A stretch of DNA of 64,000 nt from Mastigias papua (Eukaryota > Cnidaria > Scyphozoa > Rhizostomeae > Mastigiidae), in assembly GCA_964019165.1 (NCBI GenBank), contig OZ025272.1, forward strand, positions 3,397,993 to 3,461,992, written 5' to 3'. This document shows positions 34,778 to 46,633 of this stretch, one piece after another (position 1 is the first letter of the stretch; each line of letters begins with the position of its first letter). A program made the position numbers and the translations under genes. The notes below the pieces were generated by a model that was not told the origin of the DNA, did no database searches, and was given only the letters and a program-made list of their open reading frames with translations.

Positions 34778-37581
34778 GGTAGCAGATACCCATTACAATA
34801 ATATTTTTTGGTCATATTTCCAAATTTTTGATTTTCAAAGAAATATGTTCTAAAATATATGTACTCTATATTTCCATACTTGCTTTCTTAATTGGCCGCC
34901 GTGAACGCATTAAATCTGGGGATATTCAAGTTGTACTGTTAAAAATTTTCCTTAGAAACGCCCTTAGCAACAGGTTGGAATATCATTTACCCTTTCTATT
35001 TGGTGAGAAGTGTGTATTTTCTAAAGACCAGTTGTACTGTTTGCTTTGAATTGCTCCTTAAAACCATTTTGCGATTGCCTCCTCCTGATTACTGCTGAAA
35101 GCGAGACAGAATAGCATAGTTTTTCAATGCCTTCCTACTTATTACTGAGGTTTACGTACATGTCTTCGTAGGGTACTGTGTTTTGTTGCTACAGTTAAAA
35201 TGGGAAGTAAGAAAAGGTACATAAAATCAAGAGCGAAGAAGAGAAAGTTCCAATCGAATCAATTTTCTGAAGAACCAGAAAAAGAAGTTGTAGGTTCAGT
35301 GAGTGAAAGTGAAACCCCGAAATGTAGGCCTAGGCCAATCTTTGATGAGCGACCATGTGCATCTTCGAAAAAAATTCGCTTGGATGAGGGACTGATCGAA
35401 GATGTACCTACATCTGATGAATCGTTTATCGTTGTAAACATGACCTTTTTGCAACAGCTTGTATCTCTTTTTGGAGCCTCTCCTAGTTGTACAAAATCTA
35501 GTTTGGAAGTGGAAAACCAGTTGGGTTTCAAAATGGGGTTTTGCTACAAAATAAAAATATTTTGCAAATTATGCCATTGGTCCGAAGATCTTCTAACATC
35601 AAAAGTGATTGAGCAAGGTACACCTGGTCAGAAACCATATGAAGTCAATTTAAGAATGTTGATTGCATTTAGAGAAATAGGCCAGGGATTAGGGTCTATG
35701 CAAACATTTTGTAGGTGCCTAAATATGCCTCCACCAATGTCAAAATCTGCATATAATAAGACAGTGGCAAATCTGTGGGATAGATTCACTGATGCTGCAA
35801 TAGATAGTTTGAAAACTGCAGCAAATGAGACAAAAGCTCTCTTAGGAAATGGAAGTGAAGAGAACCCACTACATTGCCAAGTTTCCATTGATGGCACATG
35901 GCAAAAACGTGGTTACTCTTCACTAAATGGCATTGTGACAACAATTTCAAGAGACTGTGGAAAGTGCATAGACTATCAAGTGGTTACTAAGTCTTGTAAA
36001 GCATGTGAAAGGTGGTCCACAATGGAAGGGACTGACCAATATGATATTTGGAAAGCTAGTCATAAATGCCCAATAAACCACTTTGGGTCATCTGGTACAA
36101 TGGAGTCATATGGGGCAATAGAGATTTACAACAGATCTGTAGATTTTCACAATTTGCGCTACACTGGATACATAGGAGATGGTGATAGTAGCTTTTATGC
36201 AAGTGTTGTTAAAGCAGCTCCTTATGGTGATATTGAGATTAAAAAGATGGAGTGTGTTGGCCATATTCAAAAGAGAATGGGCACAAGACTTAGAAACTTG
36301 CGGAAAACATTAAAGGGTACAAAATTGTCAGATGGGAAAACAATTTCTGGCCAAGGAAGACTTACAGAAAAGATTATCAACAGAATGCAAAACTATTATG
36401 GTCTTGCAATCAGGCAGAACATTGATAACCGTTATGCAATGAAGAAGGCTGTATGGGCAATTTTTTTTCATATGATAGAAAATGATAATGAAGAAGATAG
36501 ACACAAATGTTGCCCCAGAAGTGAAGACAGCTGGTGCAAGTATCAAGCAGATCAAATTACTGGGAAGAGCACCTATAGAGATAAAACAGATATACCATTG
36601 GCTATAAAGGAACATCTCTTTCCAGTATTTAAGGATCTTGCTAGTGATGAGCTACTGAGAAAATGCCTTCATGGCCAGACACAAAATGCTAATGAGGCCC
36701 TCAATAAGTTAATATGGAGTAGATGCCCCAAAACAAATTTTGCATCAAGAAGCATTGTTGAGATTGCCACTGCATCTGCAGTTCTATACTTTAATGATGG
36801 ATCTAGTGGAATTCTGAGAGTTCTGCAAAAGTTAAATATTGATCCTGGGGCATTCACCAAACTGGCTTCATGCAAAGTTGACAAAAGCCGAATAAAGAAT
36901 ATGGAGTATAAATCAAAAAAGGCTTCATAAAAAAGGAGAAAAAAGCTTAAGGCTCTTAGGAAAGGGTTTCATGATTCTCAGAGTGAATGGGAAGGAAAGG
37001 CCTATGATCCAGGGGCACATTAAGTCATTTTGTCTGTTAGTGAACATAAATTAGACTTTCATTGCATTTTGCGGAAAATCAATTTTTATGACTATTCTTG
37101 ATTTTTCAACAAGGATTGCAAAAAATCTGAATAACTTAGAGCTTTGAAATTTGACATGCTAAATAAGGACCTATTGCTAGGTGTGCTGAACCAATAAAAT
37201 GGGCATCATAAAGAACCTGAAGGGAAAAATATGACTTTGAATGCTAATGACCACACCCAAATTGTTGGTCCTACAAATAGAATTGAATAACTAAAAAATT
37301 ATTACTAAATTTTGTAAAATTCTTGGTTCAGCACATTAACCACACAGTTATGTCTATTCCTTCCAAATTAGAGCTTGATACCTGATGCATGGACAAAGAT
37401 ATCCTTGTTAGAAATGGCACAGCTCCTCTAACAATTTATGACCAATCATGCGTAACTAATTGGCAAATTTGCAAAATATTCATATTTTCATGCAGCACTT
37501 TTGATTACCTTTCAAATTATATATAGGTTGTTATATACATGACTTCATTGTAAAAAAGTTGTCTAATGGGTATCTGCTACC
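34778..37581 (+). mobile_element. Kolobok-type DNA transposon, nearly full length
   Basis: The ends are perfect 17-base inverted repeats, GGTAGCAGATACCCATT at the left and its complement at 37565-37581. TTAA flanks both sides (34774-34777 and 37582-37585). The paralogous spacer at about 58230 shows the site without the element (GCATGAATAGTGAC against GCAT...AGTGAC). The 2804 bp contain one transposase gene. TTAA duplication with this transposase family fits the Kolobok superfamily; piggyBac also uses TTAA but has a different protein. Confidence 0.9.
35200..36930 (+). CDS. Kolobok-type / Mutator-like-domain transposase, premature stop near the C-terminus
   Basis: 576 codons. The N-terminus is lysine-rich (KKRYIKSRAKKRKF), a likely nuclear signal. 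The core carries CQVSIDGTWQKRGYSSLNG (Asp about 231), a Cys-rich CKACERW...HKCPINHFGSSG stretch, YIGDGDSSFYASV (Asp about 329), CVGHIQKRMGTRLRN, and HGQTQNANEALNKLIW with Glu about 499. These are the D, D and E candidates of the family annotated in Pfam as a Mutator-like transposase domain, common in invertebrate genomes. The frame stays open past the TAA at 36928 for 30 further codons to a second stop at 37021-37023. That extra reading (KALRKGFHDSQSEWEGKAYD) looks like the normal family C-terminus, so the TAA is probably a recent nonsense mutation. The catalytic core is undamaged. Confidence 0.92.
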   Translation: MGSKKRYIKSRAKKRKFQSNQFSEEPEKEVVGSVSESETPKCRPRPIFDERPCASSKKIRLDEGLIEDVPTSDESFIVVNMTFLQQLVSLFGASPSCTKSSLEVENQLGFKMGFCYKIKIFCKLCHWSEDLLTSKVIEQGTPGQKPYEVNLRMLIAFREIGQGLGSMQTFCRCLNMPPPMSKSAYNKTVANLWDRFTDAAIDSLKTAANETKALLGNGSEENPLHCQVSIDGTWQKRGYSSLNGIVTTISRDCGKCIDYQVVTKSCKACERWSTMEGTDQYDIWKASHKCPINHFGSSGTMESYGAIEIYNRSVDFHNLRYTGYIGDGDSSFYASVVKAAPYGDIEIKKMECVGHIQKRMGTRLRNLRKTLKGTKLSDGKTISGQGRLTEKIINRMQNYYGLAIRQNIDNRYAMKKAVWAIFFHMIENDNEEDRHKCCPRSEDSWCKYQADQITGKSTYRDKTDIPLAIKEHLFPVFKDLASDELLRKCLHGQTQNANEALNKLIWSRCPKTNFASRSIVEIATASAVLYFNDGSSGILRVLQKLNIDPGAFTKLASCKVDKSRIKNMEYKSKKAS

Positions 37582-38216
37582 TTAAAGTGACAATTGGTGG
37601 CTGAAAAGCTCCTTGTAGGGGCCATTCAAAAAGTATATACTGAATGTGCATGGTCTGAAGGAGGAGGGGATACCCAAACAAGCGTACTGAAACGTACAAG
37701 GGGAGTAGGGATCTCTTGGTAAGCTTAAATGTCTCAATCGCTATTTACCTGGAAATCGTCCTAAATATACGCTCTAGCTCAAGGCCTAATTCTAAAAATT
37801 CCTTATTTTTGGACCTTCAATGGTCAATTTGTAGCACTAAAAGTTCCTTAGGTTTAGATTTGAGATTTCATAGGATATTCATTAAAATTGGCGAATTTAT
37901 GAAAATAGTGAGATAAGCTTTAGATTAAAATATTTAGGTGGGGGTGATGATGACTTAAAAGTACGTACGCTGGGAGAAAGGGAACCTCGAAAACGTACAA
38001 AAGCGTAAAAGGGGGAAGGAGAGCTCCAAAATTGATAAATAATGAGCATACGCACTTTTGACTGACCATTAGTGCTTAGTTGTGCAAATTCCCATGCTTT
38101 TTCACCTTCTCCGAGCAGCTTCCTTAATAAGTAGTTCCTAATAAAGAAATTATTAAAATCAGTCCTTGGAAACAAATGGTAGCTAGTCATTTTCACACTA
38201 TGGTTGATTTGATAGT

Positions 38217-38332
38217 TACCTAGTTAGCTAGCTAGTTAGTTAGTTAATTAGTTATCTAGTTAGTAATCTAATTAGTTGGTTAGTAAGCTAGTTAGTTAGA
38301 TAGTTAGTTAGTTAATTTGTCAGTTAGTTAGC

Positions 38333-38374
<42 letters not shown>

Positions 38375-38396
38375 GTTTGTCAGTTAGTTAGCTAGC

Positions 38397-38452
<56 letters not shown>

Positions 38453-38465
38453 GTGCTAGTTAGTT
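38217..38465. repeat. GTTA tetranucleotide microsatellite
   Basis: Long run of GTTA with interruptions (GCTA, GTTT), upstream of copy C exon 1. The same repeat is at 59333-59452 upstream of copy D. Confidence 0.97.
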
Positions 38466-38906
38466 TTTCACCTATGAGAGGATAAAAACATGATTAGCTC
38501 TAAGACGTGCTTACTTTAAATATACTTTTTGACGGTTAATGGTTGCCTGCTACGATTTATTTCTATCTTTCTTGCTACCCGCACGTTTGGTTTGGCGTAT
38601 AATGCTTCCTTTCACTTTAAGGACCTTCTGAATTTGTTTATCAAATACTGCAAAGAAGCCGTGGGGAAACCCTGGTCGAAAATGAGAAAGCAATTCTGCC
38701 TTTCGTATAACGCCACTAGCTCACCAAGGAGTTCTAGCTTCCAAGCGATCCCTTTGTCGAGTGCTTGCGATCGTAAGAAACTTCAGGACTGCATTGACTT
38801 TACAGCAAGCCAGTTAAGACAATTGATGTTCTGTCAACTAGCACCCAGTCCTAAAGAAAGGAGTGACAGGCACATACAGTTTTGACTCACGAGTTACTGA
38901 GACGAT

Positions 38907-38948
38907 ATGGAGAGCGAGATTCGGGAGAAGAAAGTTTGCTTTCTAGGG
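38907..38948 (+). CDS. Copy C exon 1
   Basis: Fourteen codons, MESEIREKKVCFLG, before GTATGT. Identical in protein to exon 1 of copy D. Confidence 0.88.
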
Positions 38949-39112
38949 GTATGTTGTACTTATGATAGTTTGAGAACAAACAAACCAACTGAGAATTGAC
39001 TCTTGTATCTTTATATAGGTTGTAATTTTCATCAGCTTCAAAATTTTGACATCACTCATCGGTAAGCTTTAGCTACAACTCCTATCATTAACAATCCGTT
39101 GCAGTTGAAATA

Positions 39113-40851
39113 CGGCTGTAAAGTGAGATCGAACGTGATTGGTCGAATAGCTCAGTCCTTAGTTACGTGGTAGCAACCCACCTACATTCAAGTGTGATGT
39201 GTTGTGTACGTGGATGTTCCGTTTTATGAGTCTATGGAAGATCGCTTTTATCAAGCTATTTTGTGAACTCAGAGCCAACATTTGATTTTATCTGTTTTGA
39301 TAGTCGTTTTGACGTCACCTTTTGGTATTTAGACTTGTCTTTTCCTTATTTTTAATGCCTACGAACGTTGATTCCACGATTTGTGTAGCGTAGGCCTACG
39401 GGATATCATGCCCTTGAATATAGATCATAGCAACTTTAGGAACTTGTTTATTGTCATCGTTACAAACTGCCAAAAATTTGTCCTGTATTTTGATTGCAAT
39501 TTATCACGTAGCTACATCTACCGAATTATTACCCATCTGAACACCATACGAAGCGGTCGTGGATAGTGAGAGTACGCGGGGAGGGATTCAATGCCACTTC
39601 CACATCTTACTTGTGTAGTAGGTATTGCTCGTAGGACCAGTTTTCTGTGGTAAGAGTGATGCCCCTGGAGACATGGAGAGAAAGAGTAAAGAGCGGGTCG
39701 ATACCTATCCCAAATCGTCGTGGAAGTGTAATAGATGAACGTATACAAAAGAGGATCAACACCGTTTCCAGAGGCCTCTGATCTCTTATGGCTAAACCCC
39801 TTTTCCCATATTCCTGGACAGCAATAAAGAATGAACTACCAACATGGAGAGTTTTGACTCTCCAGATAGGGAAGGGGAACATCAAATAACTAAGTTTAAA
39901 CAGCAATCATTTCAACAAAGTAGCAGTAGAACTTGAACAAGCGTACCTGACAATCAGAACATTTAAGAAAGCTATGTTTTCATTACGAAATTCTACACTA
40001 CACTGGATTAAGTACCCCTATATTCAATTCACTCGCTCACTTGATAAGTCGTTTTCCTTCTGATCTGGAGCATCTGTTTCATGTGTGGCAAATGAGTACC
40101 ACATTCGTATTTTGTTTACGAAATTGAGACTAGACTACATGTGCGATCCACACAACTGACTGACTTTTCAGTAGTACGAATGTTTTAAGTCTTGGAGGCG
40201 TTTGTAGCTTGTGTTAATGCCTTTCCTCTGTGGGAATTCATACTACCTAACTAGTTTATAACTGTTGGATAAAAATATACTTTTATATCCGGCCTACTTA
40301 AAAAGGACGATGTAAACAGTACAGCTATAAAGAGGAAGGACTAGGATATACATGGCAAGGTGTTGATGGTAAGATGGTATGTAAATTGGCCTGAACAAAG
40401 GCCAAGATGTGACGGAATGGAAACGTTCGCATAATTCTAGTTTAGTATTATCGTTGGGGGATGATGACAGTAAGTTGCTACTTAAGGGAAAGTAATGAAC
40501 ATGCACTAAATGAATGCCTGAATGAATGTATTAGAAATAAAATAATACTGGAATGGTTACAAAATGATTTGTTTATGGAGATGGCCTAACTCAGTCGAAC
40601 TTCAAAGCACGAGTCGAAGTTATGCAGAGCAAAAATAAATAATAAATAGAAAAAGCTATTGAAATAAAGAGCTTCCAAGGAGGAATAAATATAATAGCTA
40701 AGCAATTTGACGAAATATTAGGGTAGAAACACTCTACCCTAATCTTGTACAGTGCAAGACCATAGTAGTCTTCTCCTGAGAAAGCCGGTTGCTACCACGT
40801 AACTAAGGACTAGGAAATCCACCAATCACGTTCGATCTCACTTTACACCCG
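39113..40851. mobile_element. TIR transposon, non-autonomous, unit 1 of a tandem pair
   Basis: 1739 bp. The left end begins CGGCTGTAAAGTGAGATCGA and the right end is its inverted counterpart (ending TCGATCTCACTTTACACCCG). The similarity continues about 65 bases to GGTAGCAACC. TA flanks both sides. No transposase ORF. The 99-codon minus-strand frame at 39607-39906 recurs in unit 2, but only because the units are near-identical. Confidence 0.85.
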
Positions 40852-40856
40852 TATTA

Positions 40857-42629
40857 CGGCTGTAAAGTGAGATCGAACGTGATTGGTCGAACAGCTCAGT
40901 CCTTAGTTACGTGGTAGCAACCCACCTACATTCAAGTGTGATGTGTTGTGTACGTGGATGTTCCGTTTTATGAGTCTATGGAAGATCGCTTTTATCAAGC
41001 TATTTTGTGAACTCAGAGCCAACATTTGATTTATCTGTTTTGATAGTCGTTTTGACGTTACCTTTTGGTATCTAGACTTGTATTTTCCTTATTTTTAATG
41101 CCTACGAACGTTGATTCCACGATTTGTATAGCGTAGGCCTACTGGATATCATGCCTGTGAATATAAATCACAGCAACTTTAGGAACTTGTTTATTGTCGT
41201 CGTTACAAAATGCCAAAAACTTGTCCTGTACTTTGGTTACAATTTATCACGTAGCTACATCTACCGAATTATTTTCCAATATCCATATGAACACAGCACA
41301 CCATACGAAGTGGTCGTGGATAGCGAGAGTACGTGGGGAGTGATTCGATCCAACTTCCACATCTTACGTGTGTAGTAGGTATTGCTCGTAAGACCAGTTT
41401 TCTGTGGTAAGAGTGATGTCCCTGGAGACATGGAGAGAAAGAGTAAAGAGCGGGTCGATACCTATCCCAAATCGTCGTGGAAGTGAGACAAATGAACGTA
41501 TACAGAAGAGGATCAACACCTTTTCCAGAGGCATCTGATGCGCTAAACCCCTTCTCCCATATTCCTGGACAGCAAAAGAGAATGAACCACCAACATGGAA
41601 AGTTTTGACTCTCCAGATAGGGAAGGGGAACATCAAATAACTAAGTTTGAACAACAATCATTTCAACAAAGTAGCAGTAGAACTTGAACAAGCGTATCTG
41701 ACAATCAGAACATTTAAGAAAGCTATGTTTTCATACAAAAACTTGACCGGTTACGAAATTTGACACTACACTGGATTAAGTACTCCTATATTCAATTCAC
41801 TCGCTCACTTGATTAGTCGTTTTCCTTTATACTTCTGACCTGGAGCATCTGTTTCATGTGTGGAAAATGAGTACCACATTCGTATTTTGTTTACGAAATT
41901 GAGACTAGACTACATGTGCGATCCACACAACTGACTGACTTTTCAGTAGTACGACTGTTTTAAGTCTTGGAGGCGTTTGTAGCTTGTGTTAATGCCTTTC
42001 CACTGTGGGAATTCATACTACCTAACTAGTTTATAACTGTTGGTTAAAAATATACTTTTATATCCGGCCTGCTTAAAAAGGATGAAGTAAACAATATTGC
42101 TCTAAAGAGGAAGGGCTAGGATATACATGGTAAGGTGTTGATGGAAAGATGGTATGTAAATTGGCCTGAACAAAGGGCAAGATGTTGTGCCGGAATGGAA
42201 ACGTTCGCATAATTCTAGTTTAGCATTATTGTTGGGGAATGATGACAGTAAGTTGCTGCTGAAGGAAAGTAATGAACATGCACTAAATGAATGCCTGAAT
42301 GAATGTAGTAGAAATAAAATAATACTGGAACGGTTGCAAAATGATTTGTTTATGGAGATGGCCTAACTCAGTCGAACTTCAAAGCACGAGTCGAAGTTAT
42401 GCAGAGCAAAAAATAAATAATAAATAGAAAAAACTATTGAAATATAGAGCTTCCAAGGAAGGATAAATATAATAGCTAAGCAATTTGATGAAATATTAGG
42501 GTAGAAACGATCTACCCTAATCTAGTAAAGTGCAAGACCATAGTAGTCTTCTCCAGAGAAAGCCGGTTGCTACCACGTAACTAAGGACTAGGAAATCCAC
42601 CAATCACGTTCGATCTCACTTTACACCCA
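40857..42629. mobile_element. TIR transposon, unit 2 of the tandem pair
   Basis: 1773 bp, same orientation as unit 1 and similar along its whole length, with small indels such as an extra ACTTGACCGGTTACG-like stretch near 41735. The two units are separated by TATTA only. The right flank TATTGCTACATCC rejoins the copy D intron (CTATTGTTACATCC at about 60359). Confidence 0.85.
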
Positions 42630-43138
42630 TATTGCTACATCCAATTACCTATATAATTCGTTTTTCAACTTCTCAACGCCATTTTTGTGACAGTTATATT
42701 TGGTTGTAGTCGTGGAGATGGCGAGGAAAAGTTTCAGCTATCCCTCAAATGGCGAGGAGTTTTGTCTCTCATGGCAGAAATTACTCAGCTTATTAAACAC
42801 TTTCCTACGAACAACAGATGACTAATTCCTCATCAAACATCATCTACATATGGAGAGAATTTGCTGAGGACAATATTCGAACAAAGGGCTCTTACTGTTT
42901 TACTAGAGTTTTATGGTCAAAAACCTGCTTATTAGAAGTTACACTGGGTAAAAATTTGACTTATATGGTTTACAAGTACTGATGAAAGTTTGTGCCGAAG
43001 CATGTTTAAAAAAAGAAAATAGCTTTGGTCTTAGCTGTGATTTAAGAGTTTCTTAGAGTTTGCAGCTTAGTGCATATGTTACCATGTCTGATTCTTAACG
43101 TCAATATGACTATGAGCAGTCATATATCTTTTTTCCAG

Positions 43139-43220
43139 TGCCTCATCCTTTTCAAAGTCTATTACTGTCGATAATGAGATAATTAAATTTGACATCTGGG
43201 ACACTGCAGGACAGGAAAGG
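43139..43220 (+). CDS. Copy C exon 3, WDTAGQE
   Basis: 82 bases after TTTTCCAG encode ASSFSKSITVDNEIIKFD and IWDTAGQER before GTATTG. Intact despite the missing exon 2. Confidence 0.9.
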
Positions 43221-44019
43221 GTATTGCAAATCATTACGTATTGATTTATTCTCTATAGATTATTTTGTTCTACAAACTTTTGCCTCTTAAAATTAAAGGG
43301 CATACTGGCCCGTTCTAAACCTATGCCACGCCTTCAGGGGAGGGAAAGGTACACAGATTGTAACAGACTGTGACAGATCTTTCCGGTGGATTGGGTTTGT
43401 TGAAGTATGGTTAAGTCACGTCATGAAAACTGTAATGGTCTTTATGAGAAATTCTTTCAAAAATGAAACTTTTCTTTTCTTATTTATATGCAAGGCCAAA
43501 GTCCCCGGTCTCCTAATCTGATGATTGGGAAGATGATGTAAAAAATGTTATAATGCACCATTTATGCAGGGGCACTGAGTCAAACTTCAAAACACTAGAA
43601 GGGTAATCTCCCTGTCCCCCCTTGGCTACAGCTTGACTTAGAAACAGAAGGATTTGGAAAATTTCGCTACTGTCCAGTCTAAGGGTGATAATAATCGGAC
43701 CTATTCAGCAAGAATACAAATAATATTTCCTAACTATTCCAGAAGAATGGGCAGGAGTACAGGCCCCCAGAACCCTCGTAGTTGCGCACCTGCTATGTCA
43801 GTAAAGATTTTGCAATATGTTCATTTAATGTACAAAGCCAGGTAGGATTGTTTCAAATCTGAAACAATGCAACATTTCTAGATTTACCGAAAAACATTGA
43901 TATTTTGCGAATGTACTGGACCTGTGATGCTAGGCGGGTGCTGCAACTCCTCACTCCGTCCCCATAGCTATGCTACGGGATAGAACTCCCAATCTTTTGC
44001 TTTCCTGTCGTTTATGAAT

Positions 44020-44229
44020 TTAAGTATCATAGCTGTCATACCTTTTACGACGTAGGTCAAGCAATTCAAGGTTGTCACTCTTTGCTAGACCAATTGTCTC
44101 GCTTTGGCCAGTGGTCATATTGCATCTTTTGAGGATTGCCCTATCCTTGACAGTGCCGTAATAGAACGGCTTAGGGTCCTTAGGAATATTTAGTTTAGGG
44201 GCCTTTCCAAGCTTAAAATTTCGTCTCAA
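44020..44229 (-). other. Short ORF duplicated in copies C and D, unknown
   Basis: 69 codons containing FKLGKAPKLNIPKDPKPFYY and GTVKDRAILKRCNMT. The paralogous stretch (about 61730-61940) keeps the first half in frame, then has an extra base and shifts. It is protein-like but not recognised; possibly a fragment of an old element caught in the duplicated intron. Confidence 0.3.
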
Positions 44230-44580
44230 ATCTAACCATAGTAACGAATAGTGATGTTTATCGATAAGGGAGAATAGAAGTAATAACTATCCTATGAACT
44301 GGGGTATATTAGCCTATCACAATACTTTTCACATCAATAAATAGAAAATACTGTCTGTTGAAAATTTCTGAAGGGCCTCTTTTGGACCTCGTAAGCTTGG
44401 GGACCCTTGGAGTTGAGCTAGTCCTAGCTTATGTTGGTCACGTCTCTGATCCTTGACAATATCATACAAAAGCCCTTCGAACTTCCGCATTGATAAAGTT
44501 CTCTTAAATTTACGTGCTTAACAAGTTTTTAATGTTCAATAATGTTCTGTAACCCTTGAGATTTGCCTATCCTTATTCTA

Positions 44581-45499
44581 GGCGCACACTGGAGAAATTT
44601 ACTTAAGAAAAGTGCCATTCGTGCCATATTGCTTAAGCAAAATTCTCCAGTGTGCGGTGGTTAATCCCTAAGCAATATTGCTTTTCTAGCCAAAAGTAAA
44701 ATATCTATCGTGTTTGATATTTTTTTCCTTTCGTGCCATTTTGCTTACTTACAGTGTGCGGGGGTGAAAGCAATATTGCTTACAACTCTCGTAGTGTAAC
44801 GCATGCGCTTTCTCCAAATTCTACGGTGGTAAGATTGTGTAATGGCGAAAATCACCAGCGACTTTTAAATGAAGCTATTCCTCACAATAGCTTGATATTG
44901 TTATTCCCTTGCCCATGTATGTCAGATCGGCTAAGTTTATGGAAAGATTGAAGGGAGACCAAGCTATACACCAAATTAACGAAAAATCAGAACAAACAGG
45001 CATTTCTCAGTGATAATCAACTTCCAAGAATCTATGGGTCCTTCAATATTTAATTTGGCCAATAAATTAAGAAAGCATCCTTGATGGTTTTTCTCAGTCC
45101 AGAGTCTTCTGCACGGTCCTTGTTCTTAAATCAAGAGCAAACAATTGCAGCTAACTGTACAAGTCAAGAAATGTCCACAGCTTGATACATGGGGATGTAG
45201 CGAATGTTTATTTATCATCGCAGGGCTTGTTTGCCACCATTTGTCGAAGAATGCTGTGATCTCAACTGCAGACAAGCGCATGCGCTGCACTCCAAGAGTT
45301 GTAAGCAATATTGCTTTCACCCCCGCACACTGTAGGCAAAATGGCACGAAAGGAAAAAAATATCAAACACGATAGATATTTTACTTTTGGCTAGAAAAGC
45401 AATATTGCTTAGGGATTGACCACCGCACACTGGAGAATTTTGCTTAAGCAATATGGCACGAATGGCACTTTTCTTAAGTAAATTTCTCCAGTGTGCACC
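44581..45499. mobile_element. Foldback element with about 230-base inverted repeats
   Basis: The left arm runs from GGCGCACACTGGAGAAATTT to about 44812, and the right arm (about 45270-45499) is its near-exact inverse ending CCAGTGTGCACC. TA flanks both sides. The arms contain nested copies of GCACACTGGAG and CAATATTGCTT. The paralogous intron of copy D (about 62295) lacks it, so it inserted after the C/D duplication. No transposase. Confidence 0.88.
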
Positions 45500-45811
45500 T
45501 AGCATTAGCTGCTATTTTCACTTTCTCCTTGGAGTAGCTTTCTCCTTACATGATTTGTATATTGTTTCATTTCTACAAAAATAGATGGAATATACCCACC
45601 TTTTATGCAGATTCTGAATCTCCAACTTGAAACGTATACACTTCATTGGGTTGTCTCTCTTATTGGATGTATCGTTAGACGAATTATATTAGCTAAATTA
45701 ATACTGTTTGTCGTTGTTTTCCATGCTCTTCAATTCATTGTCAGGCTGTGTCCCCTACCTGATTACAATGTACCAAATTATGAATCTAATGGAAGCTATC
45801 TTGTTTTGCAG

Positions 45812-45994
45812 TACAGAACACTGACACCTATGTACTATCATCGAGCAGCAGCTGCCATTATAGTCTATGACATCACTTCAAGAGATTCATTTAACTATGT
45901 GAAGAATTGGGTTAATGAATTAAACCAGTATGAGCCGAATTGTTCTGTAATTGCAATAGTAGGAAACAAATGTGATCTAGAGGAACGAAGAGAA
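45812..45994 (+). CDS. Copy C exon 4
   Basis: 61 codons after [28 protein letters not shown] to [16 protein letters not shown], before GTAAGT. GNKCD intact. Confidence 0.92.
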
Positions 45995-46128
45995 GTAAGT
46001 GACCAATTAATGTACCAGTTGCTTTTTGCCACTGATTTCTGCACGAAAAATATTACTTAACCAAAGCTATTGCTCTTATCACAGTTGATCTTGGTTAGTG
46101 CTTGTCATGTCTATTTCTCTTTATGCAG

Positions 46129-46234
46129 GTCCCAACAAATGTAGGAGAGAATTATTCAGAAGGAATTAATGCTCTTTTTATTGAAGCTTCTGCGCTGACT
46201 CCACAAAATGTTGACGAAATATTTTTCAAAATAG
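46129..46234 (+). CDS. Copy C exon 5
   Basis: 106 bases after TATGCAG: VPTNVGENYSEGINALFIEA then SALTPQNVDEIFFKIG, before GTAAGT. Confidence 0.92.
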
Positions 46235-46479
46235 GTAAGTGCTTTTGCAATCATGCTATGCATGTGAATCATTCCTAATCATATTTAAATCATATGACTG
46301 ATTCCTTATCATTTGTTATTTATGGACATGAATTTTCATCACATGTTAATCACTGGAATCAGTTCTTATCACATGCTATTCAGAGGAGTCGATCTTTTCT
46401 ACTTGTGCTACGTCTGTTTTCCATTGTAAGTTTCGAGTAGATGTACATCGCATTATTCGATTCTAGCTTTATTCGCTAG

Positions 46480-46633
46480 TGTAATAAGGTTGAGGCAGAA
46501 CAAAATTCAATAAATAGACCGAATATGTATTGTGCATCATATCGCTCTCATTCAAAACTCTTTGTCTTACAACACTGAGGCTATTATTATAGAATAGAGC
46601 CCTAGGGTGAACATCAAGTGTTGACAAATTATA
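46480..46633 (-). repeat. Gypsy 3' LTR
   Basis: 154 bp. It aligns end to end with 50839-51442 once the nested MITE is set aside. By eye the two LTRs differ at roughly 20 positions, so the insertion is old. Confidence 0.92.

Larger units (their letters stand above)
33000..38906 (+). repeat. B-C spacer, one half of a segmental duplication
   Basis: 33000-34240 matches 54015-55100. 34220-34777 plus 37586-38906 match 57690-59887, in the same order and orientation, with many substitutions. Both halves lead into exon 1 of a Rab copy. The transposon at 34778-37581 is absent from the other half. Confidence 0.9.

Noticed and set aside
35259..36884. Minus-strand ORFs of 71-95 codons within the transposase gene.
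   Set aside because: Shadows of the 576-codon plus-strand frame, with no family features.
38529..38885. 118-codon plus ORF upstream of copy C exon 1.
   Set aside because: The paralogous stretch at 59530-59880 breaks the frame with indels, so it is more likely promoter or 5' untranslated sequence.
39607..41657. Matching minus-strand ORFs of 97-99 codons in the two TIR units.
   Set aside because: They match because the units are near-identical. There is no transposase motif and no evidence of codon-level constraint.
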